A stretch of 64,000 nucleotides of DNA from Nonomuraea aurantiaca (lineage in GTDB: Bacteria; Actinomycetota; Actinomycetes; Streptosporangiales; Streptosporangiaceae). How positions within the stretch are numbered: position 1 is the stretch's first letter; every line of letters starts with the position of its first letter. The position numbers were made by a program, and so were the translations under genes. The notes below the pieces were generated by a model, which was not told the origin of the DNA, searched no databases, and saw only the letters and a program-made list of their open reading frames with translations. Positions 59,083 through 64,000 of the stretch are shown here, piece after piece. The stretch is from contig NZ_JAIWNB010000023.1 in the NCBI RefSeq assembly GCF_020215705.1, positions 124,001 to 188,000 of the forward strand, written 5' to 3'.

Positions 59083-59314
59083 TGTCACTTCTGACTCCAG
59101 GTAACGTCCGTGCAAAGTTGGGCCCGTATCTTACGGACATGGAGGATCCGGCGCAGCCCGGGTCGCCCGCTGGGAAGTTCTACGCCCCCGCGAGGGTTAT
59201 GCGGTGGGCAAAGACCCCGTCGGGGTGTGGGAAACTGATCGTCCGTTAAAATCGGCTCGTTCCAAAACGACGTTTCGGATATTTCGCCATATGGGCGATG
59301 TTGGAGGGTGTGGC

Positions 59315-60034
59315 ATGACGACGGCTGCCCTGCAGACCGTGCTGACCGTTCCTGAGCGTTTCAGGGGCCCGGCTGGAGTCGCCAACGGCGGCTGGATAGC
59401 CGGCACCATGGCGGAGGCCTTGGGCGGCGACAGATCGGCGGTCGAGGTCACGCTGCACGCGCCCACCCCGCTGGAGACCGACCTGTGCCTGGAGCACGTC
59501 GCCAACACGGTGTCGCTCCACGAGGGCGACAAGCTGCTGGTCGAGGCCATCCCGGTGGCCGAGGACCTGACGGCCCCCGAGTTCGTGCCGTTCAACGACG
59601 CCGCCCGCGCCGAGGCCGGCTTCCCCGGCTGGCGAGGCCACGCCTTCCCCGAGTGCTTCGCGTGCGGGCTGCGCGAGCCGGGTGACGGGCTGCGGATCTT
59701 CCCCGGCCCGGTCGAGGGGACCGACCTGGTGGCCGCCGGGTGGCGGGTGCCGTTCACGGTGGCCGACGAGGACGGCGTGCCCGCCTCCGTGGTGGGGGCG
59801 GCGCTCGACTGCATCACCGGCTGGGCCCACTTCAAGCCCGGTGAGTCGGCGCTGCTCGGGCGGCTGGCCGTACAGATCCATGGGCGGCTGTACGCGGGCG
59901 GGGCCTACTCCGTCGTGGCCCGCGCGACCGGCCGCGAGGGGCGCAAGCTCTTCGGCGAGAGCGCGATCTACGAGGTGGACGGCACCCTGGTGGCCGCCGC
60001 CCGCGCCACCTGGATCGCTCCCCGCGAAGCCTGA
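59315..60034 (+). CDS. thioesterase-like (hotdog) protein
   Basis: A 239-residue protein likely made of two hotdog-like halves. FRGPAGVANGGWIAGTMAEA at the N-terminus (GG-x-A-x-x helix) and FACGLREPGDGLRIFPGPVE, SVVGAALDCITGWAHF in the C-terminal half fit acyl-CoA thioesterase relatives in which FxCGxxNPxGLxxxF is the signature. ATG 59315 has GGAGG 7 nt upstream. The catalytic acid cannot be fixed by eye; it may be a non-catalytic acyl-binding protein. Confidence 0.78.
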   Translation: MTTAALQTVLTVPERFRGPAGVANGGWIAGTMAEALGGDRSAVEVTLHAPTPLETDLCLEHVANTVSLHEGDKLLVEAIPVAEDLTAPEFVPFNDAARAEAGFPGWRGHAFPECFACGLREPGDGLRIFPGPVEGTDLVAAGWRVPFTVADEDGVPASVVGAALDCITGWAHFKPGESALLGRLAVQIHGRLYAGGAYSVVARATGREGRKLFGESAIYEVDGTLVAAARATWIAPREA

Positions 60035-60037
60035 GAT

Positions 60038-60889
60038 TCAGAATCCGGACGTGAGCCGGTCGGCGACGACCGACGCGCAGCGCTCGTCGAACATGATCGT
60101 GTAGTGGTTGCAGCCGGGGATCACCTCGTCGGTGAGCCCCGGCAGGCGCGCGGTCCACGTGGCGGCCAGCGCATCAGGCAGCATGCCGGTGTCCTGGTCG
60201 AGCAGCCCGCGCGGCGCCCTGAGCAGTGAGAGCGGCGCCCTGATCGCGCTCAGCGCCGCGCCGATGCGCTCCGACTCGGTGAGCATCCACCGTCCGTCCT
60301 CGCGCACCGCGTCACCGGCCACGCGCGAGCGCAGCGCGCCCTCGGTGCCGATCAGGTCGTAGCGTACGTACGCCTCGGCGTCGGCGTTCCAATTGTCGAG
60401 GAAGGCCGGGTGCGCCATGAAGAAGCCGACGTACGCCTCCGGCGTCGGGAACGTCCGGCGCAGCCGTTCCATGGCCGGTCCCAGGGTGGCCTCCAGGACC
60501 TCGTCGGGATCGGCGCCCTCGGGCATCGGCAGCGGGAGGCCGCCGTCGACCAGCACCACGCGGGCGAAGTCGCGTTCGGCACCGGCCAGCGCGGCGACGT
60601 AGGCGCCCATGGAGTGCCCGGTCAGCACGGCCTCCGGGCCCGCGCCCACGTGGTCGGCCACGCGCAGCACGTCTTCCGCGTGCTGGGTCAGGCCGTACGG
60701 GCCGGGCAGCGCGGCGCTGTGCCCGCGACCGCGCAGGTCCATCGCGACCAGAGACCAGTCGGCGGGCAGCAGGCGCGCCACCGTGGCCCAGGCCATCAGC
60801 GAGGCGGTGATCCCGTGCACCGCGATGATCAGGCGTGGTCCGGTGCCGAACGTGGCGACCCGCATGCCGTCGACCTCGTCGAGTCTCAT
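60038..60889 (-). CDS. alpha/beta hydrolase
   Basis: A 283-residue hydrolase: VHGITASLMAW (oxyanion), MDLRGRGHS, nucleophile in TGHSMGAYVA (GHSMG), and C-terminal His in PGCNHYTIMF. The fold is that of lactonase/haloperoxidase-like enzymes. It converges with the thioesterase-like gene with only 3 bp between their ends. Substrate unknown. Confidence 0.9.
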   Translation of the reverse strand: MRLDEVDGMRVATFGTGPRLIIAVHGITASLMAWATVARLLPADWSLVAMDLRGRGHSAALPGPYGLTQHAEDVLRVADHVGAGPEAVLTGHSMGAYVAALAGAERDFARVVLVDGGLPLPMPEGADPDEVLEATLGPAMERLRRTFPTPEAYVGFFMAHPAFLDNWNADAEAYVRYDLIGTEGALRSRVAGDAVREDGRWMLTESERIGAALSAIRAPLSLLRAPRGLLDQDTGMLPDALAATWTARLPGLTDEVIPGCNHYTIMFDERCASVVADRLTSGF

Positions 60890-61019
60890 AGCCGGATCCT
60901 AGGGACAAACCTTCTCGTAGGGCACTCCTGGCACGAAGCTTCGCCGCTCGCCGGGGCCCGATCGGTTCCTCCATGGGCAGGGGAGCTTGGCGAAAGTTTG
61001 GGTGGATAAATTACTCCTT

Positions 61020-61754
61020 ATGAGGATTACGGTCATTGAGCATGAGGCAGACGCGCCCCTCGGCTACCTGGGTGACTGGCTGGGGCCGGTCTGCGACGTC
61101 GTACGGCCGTACCTGGGCGAGGAGGTTCCCGCGCGTGCCGCCGACGGCCTGATCGTGCTCGGCGGGGAGGCGGCCGCGTGGGAGGACGATCGCTGCCCGT
61201 GGCTGCCCGCCACCCGCGACCTGCTGGCCCGCTCCGTCGAGGACGGTACGCCCACGCTGGCCCTCTGCCTCGGCGCGCAGCTGATGACCCTGGCCTGCGG
61301 CGGCACCGTCGAGCGGGGCGGCGACGGGCTGGAGGTGGGCGCCTGCGAGGTGGTCGCCCTGCCCGCCGCGGCGGCCGATCCGCTGCTGTCCGGTGTCGGT
61401 ACGGCCCTGGCCGTCCAGTACCACCAGGACGTGATGGCCCGGCTGCCCGACGGGGCGGTGCCGCTGATGACGGGCAGGCAGTACCCCAACCAGGCGTACC
61501 GGCTCGGCGCGGCGGCCTGGGCGATGCAGTTCCACCCCGAGGCCACGCCGGAGATCTTCACCTCGTGGACCACGGCCTCGGGTCTCGGCTCGGCCGGCGA
61601 GCTGAACGCGGCGGTCGGCGCGGCCGAGGATGCGCTCGTCGCCACCTGGCGGCCGGTGGCGGAGGCGTTCGGGCGGCTGGTCGCCGACAGGGCGCGGTCG
61701 GACCTCGACCGGGAGCCGGTGAGGGTCACCGGCGGCCGGTGCGGGGCCGGCTGA
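61020..61754 (+). CDS. class I glutamine amidotransferase-like protein
   Basis: A 244-residue protein of the GATase1 family. VLGGEAAAWED, nucleophile Cys83 in LALCLGAQLM and the His-Glu pair in QFHPEATPE are intact. It stands alone with no partner synthetase, as in gamma-glutamyl hydrolase or PuuD-like enzymes. With glnA2 nearby (a candidate glutamylpolyamine synthetase) a role in gamma-glutamyl compound turnover is conceivable, but unsupported. Overlaps the convergent HXXEE gene by 29 bp. Confidence 0.88.
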   Translation: MRITVIEHEADAPLGYLGDWLGPVCDVVRPYLGEEVPARAADGLIVLGGEAAAWEDDRCPWLPATRDLLARSVEDGTPTLALCLGAQLMTLACGGTVERGGDGLEVGACEVVALPAAAADPLLSGVGTALAVQYHQDVMARLPDGAVPLMTGRQYPNQAYRLGAAAWAMQFHPEATPEIFTSWTTASGLGSAGELNAAVGAAEDALVATWRPVAEAFGRLVADRARSDLDREPVRVTGGRCGAG

Positions 61755-62247
61755 GGGCGTGGGCGAGTGCGTGGACGCCGCCCAGGACGAGTGGCAGCGC
61801 GGCCAGCCCGGCCAGGGCCGACCGACCACCGGCTGTCGGCACATCCGACGCCTTGAGCCGCCGCCACGCCCACACCGTGAACGGGATCACCACCACCGGC
61901 GCCGTCACCACGCCGGGCGTGTAGCCGCGCGCGACCGCCGACTGCACCAGATGCCCCACCCCGTGCAGCCCGAACCCGGCCAGCACCGCCTGGAACGCCG
62001 GGCTCCGTCCCCCGGTGCGCGCCCCCATGGCCGACGCCCCGGCCACGACGCCGCCCATCAGCCCGATCGCCACGGTCACCTGCCGCTGCGACATCTCCAG
62101 CCGCCGCCACGCGACCCGCGGGTAGCGCCGCTCCAGCTCCGGCCGGTTCTCGCGGGTCCAGCGGGCCATCGTGGCCAGCTCCTCCGCGTCGTGCGCCACC
62201 CAGGCCGCGAGCAGGCCCCACGTCACCGTCGCCGGCACGCCGTCCAT
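61726..62247 (-). CDS. HXXEE-domain membrane protein
   Basis: A 173-residue membrane protein with four to five TM helices. The signature HDAEE occurs in AAWVAHDAEELATMARW and a later GLHGVGHLVQS and VHALAHALS add His in membrane segments, matching the HXXEE family whose members have conserved His/Glu metal-like sites. Function unknown. A 16-bp perfect palindrome lies 18 bp upstream of the start. Confidence 0.85.
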   Translation of the reverse strand: MDGVPATVTWGLLAAWVAHDAEELATMARWTRENRPELERRYPRVAWRRLEMSQRQVTVAIGLMGGVVAGASAMGARTGGRSPAFQAVLAGFGLHGVGHLVQSAVARGYTPGVVTAPVVVIPFTVWAWRRLKASDVPTAGGRSALAGLAALPLVLGGVHALAHALSRPRTGRR

Positions 62248-62264
62248 CTCAACCCCCTAAACGC

Positions 62265-62280
62265 AACGCAACGTTGCGTT
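62265..62280. promoter_or_regulatory. 16-bp palindrome upstream of HXXEE gene
   Basis: AACGCAACGTTGCGTT is a perfect palindrome; CGCAACG is repeated just to its left (62262-62268). It looks like a TetR-type operator and sits in the 75-bp gap between HXXEE and glnE, but no TetR gene is adjacent. Confidence 0.65.
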
Positions 62281-62322
62281 CCACTTTAGGCTTCGGAGGC
62301 GGTGGGCTGTCAAGATGGAGGG

Positions 62323-64000
62323 GTGCCGAGGATCGAGTCCACCGCCGCCCGCCTGGCCAAGCTCGGCTTCGCCGACGGCGCGCGGGCCGCGACCCTGGTA
62401 CGACAGTCGGGGGCCGATCTGGACGACCTGCTCAAAGGACTGGTGGCCGTGTCCGATCCCGACCTGGCGCTCGCCTCGCTGACCCGCCTGGCCGAGCGCG
62501 AGCCCCGCGTGCTCGAGACCCTGCGCGCGGACGAAGATCTCCAGAGCAGGGTGCTCGCGGTGCTCGGGGTGAGCGCCGCCTTGGGTGAGCACCTCGTACG
62601 CCATCCCGAGCAGGTGGGGCTGCTGGCCCTGCCCGAGCTGGGAGACGCGCGGACCGAGCTGCTGCGCGCGGTCGGCGCCGAGCCCGAGGAGGACGAGCCC
62701 ACGGCGTCGGATCCCGACGCGCTGGTGGCGCTGCGGGTCGCCTACCGCGGGCGGCTGCTGCATCTGGCCGCGCGCGACCTCACCGGGCAGATCGGGCTGG
62801 CCGACGTGACGTCCGAGCTGGCCGACCTCGCGGGCGCGGCGCTGGAGGCCGCGCTGGCCATCGCGCGGGCCGAGGTCGACGCGAGTGACGTACGGCTGGC
62901 GGTGGTCGGCATGGGCAAGCAGGGCGCCAGGGAGCTCAACTACATCAGCGACGTGGACGTGATCTTCGTGGCCGAGCCGCGCGAGGGCGCCAACGAGACG
63001 GCGGCCCTGCGCGGCGCGACCCGCCTGGCCCAGGCCATGATGCGGGCCTGCACCACGACCACTCCGGAGGGCGCGCTGTGGGAGGTCGACGCCGGGCTGC
63101 GGCCCGAAGGCCGCGCCGGGCCGCTGGTCCGCACGCTGGCCAGCCATCTGGCCTACTACCGGCGCTGGGCCAAGACCTGGGAGTTCCAGGCGCTGCTCAA
63201 GGCGCGGCCGGTGGCGGGCGACCTGGCGCTGGGCGCGGCCTATGTCGAGGCGGTCAACGAGTTCGTCTGGTCGGCCGCGACCCGGGAGCACTTCGTCGAG
63301 GACGTGCAGGCCATGCGCCGCCGGGTCGAGTCCCACGTACGGGCCGAGGGCGAACGGCAGATCAAGCTGGGACCCGGCGGGCTGCGGGACATCGAGTTCG
63401 CGGTGCAGCTGCTGCAGCTGGTGCACGGGCGGCAGGATCCGCTGCTGCGGCGCAAGGCCACCCTGCCGGCCCTGGCCGCGCTCTCCCGCGGCGGCTACGT
63501 GGGCCGCGACGACTCCCGCGGGCTGGCCGAGGCGTACACCTTCCTGCGCCAGGTGGAGCACCTGCTGCAGCTGCACCGGCTGCGCCGTACGCACGTCCTG
63601 CCCACGGACCCCGACGACCTGCGGCGGCTGGGCCGCGCGCTCGGCATGCACGCCGACCCGGTGGGGGAGTTCACCGCCAGGTGGCGGCGCCACGCCAGGG
63701 AGGCGCGGCGGCTGCACGAGAAGCTGTTCTACCGGCCGCTGCTGCAGGCCGTGGCCCGGCTGCCCGAGTCGGAGGCCCGGCTGTCCACAGTCGCGGCGGC
63801 CGCCCGGCTGGCGGCGCTCGGCTACGTCGACCCCAACGGCGCCCTGCGCCACATCGCCGCCCTGACCACGGGCGTCTCGCGGCGGGCGGCGATCCAGCGG
63901 ACCCTGCTGCCGGTCATGCTCGGCTGGTTCGCCGACACGCCCGACCCGGACGCGGGGCTGCTCGGCTTCCGCCAGGTGAGTGACAAGCTCGGCACCACGC
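62323..64000 (+). CDS. glnE: glutamine synthetase adenylyltransferase (5' part)
   Basis: N-terminal part (559 codons) of the bifunctional GlnE that adenylylates and de-adenylylates glutamine synthetase; the gene runs off the window end. Seen are RLAVVGMGKQGARELNYISDVDVIFV, matching the GxGKxGxxELNxxSDxDxxF nucleotidyltransferase motif with metal Asp pair, and KLGPGGLRDIEFAVQLLQL. Start GTG 62323 sits directly against GGAGGG, which is too close; GTG 62302 is an alternative. Neighbour of glnA2 as in other actinomycetes. Confidence 0.95.
   Translation, partial: MPRIESTAARLAKLGFADGARAATLVRQSGADLDDLLKGLVAVSDPDLALASLTRLAEREPRVLETLRADEDLQSRVLAVLGVSAALGEHLVRHPEQVGLLALPELGDARTELLRAVGAEPEEDEPTASDPDALVALRVAYRGRLLHLAARDLTGQIGLADVTSELADLAGAALEAALAIARAEVDASDVRLAVVGMGKQGARELNYISDVDVIFVAEPREGANETAALRGATRLAQAMMRACTTTTPEGALWEVDAGLRPEGRAGPLVRTLASHLAYYRRWAKTWEFQALLKARPVAGDLALGAAYVEAVNEFVWSAATREHFVEDVQAMRRRVESHVRAEGERQIKLGPGGLRDIEFAVQLLQLVHGRQDPLLRRKATLPALAALSRGGYVGRDDSRGLAEAYTFLRQVEHLLQLHRLRRTHVLPTDPDDLRRLGRALGMHADPVGEFTARWRRHAREARRLHEKLFYRPLLQAVARLPESEARLSTVAAAARLAALGYVDPNGALRHIAALTTGVSRRAAIQRTLLPVMLGWFADTPDPDAGLLGFRQVSDKLGTT

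Noticed and set aside
59265..59275. AAACG-A-CGTTT dyad upstream of the thioesterase-like gene
   Set aside because: Only 5-bp arms and no adjacent regulator; too weak to call an operator.
62257..63852. 531-codon minus-strand open frame opposite glnE
   Set aside because: Shadow of glnE; low-complexity Gln/Gly/Arg translation typical of antisense high-GC DNA.
1..64000. tRNA, rRNA, riboswitch or intact insertion sequence
   Set aside because: I looked for tRNA T-loop motifs, conserved rRNA stretches and transposase frames with terminal repeats and recognised none. A covariance-model scan would be needed to be certain about small RNAs.

Overview
The window is a stretch of high-GC chromosomal DNA from an actinomycete. 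Genes use GTG, TTG and ATG starts, AGGAGG-like ribosome binding sites and strong G/C third positions. Gene content (map, panB, nadE, a GlnA2-type glutamine synthetase and glnE in this order, plus many MFS pumps, two-component systems, secreted hydrolases and a bacterial terpene synthase) fits a filamentous actinomycete. My best guess is Streptosporangiaceae (Nonomuraea-like), inferred from gene content and not from any search. I saw no rRNA, tRNA, CRISPR array or intact insertion sequence.

Layout. 0-5.5 kb: a sensor-kinase ATPase fragment, map, a small conserved protein, an S41 protease divergent from an OmpR-type two-component system, and a small Cys-containing secreted protein. 5.6-13.8 kb: divergent regulator/target pairs (LysR with a cyclase and a membrane protein; a WYL regulator with an NmrA-type reductase and an epoxide hydrolase, sharing a clear 8+8 bp operator), then a secreted lipase. 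13.9-25.9 kb: an accessory zone with an MBL hydrolase, a lipoprotein, a TetR/MFS pair with two identical palindromic operators, a decayed zinc-ribbon/integrase gene with an in-phase C7 slippery heptamer, a WGR plus beta-propeller protein, an HxlR/F420-type reductase pair, a methyltransferase, a DUF4386 protein and NpdG. 25.9-29.2 kb: a four-gene ABC exporter plus NarL-type two-component operon. 29.2-36.3 kb: MocR regulator, PLP lyase, Ser/Thr dehydratase, subtilase and a compact LuxR ATPase. 36.4-40.9 kb: panB, an MFS gene, and a DHA2 pump with its TetR gene. 41.0-44.7 kb: a tightly coupled three-gene envelope operon (beta-helix membrane protein, cupredoxin-like lipoprotein, polytopic membrane protein). 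44.8-46.9 kb: a graveyard (TetR, P450, ferredoxin and ferredoxin reductase fragments, and a frameshifted methyltransferase). 47.1-64 kb: S66 peptidase, aldo/keto reductase, nadE, an MFS gene with an ArsR-like regulator, an EF-hand/terpene synthase operon, glnA2, secreted proteins, hydrolases and the 5' part of glnE.

Themes. Regulator genes here sit beside their likely targets with unusually clean inverted repeats between them. Two convergent or 3' gene ends carry short tandem repeats that re-copy the stop-codon region (33646-33764 and 44732-44795). The most interesting candidate system is the 40982-44744 envelope operon, followed by the calcium-protein/terpene-synthase pair at 54159-55681.
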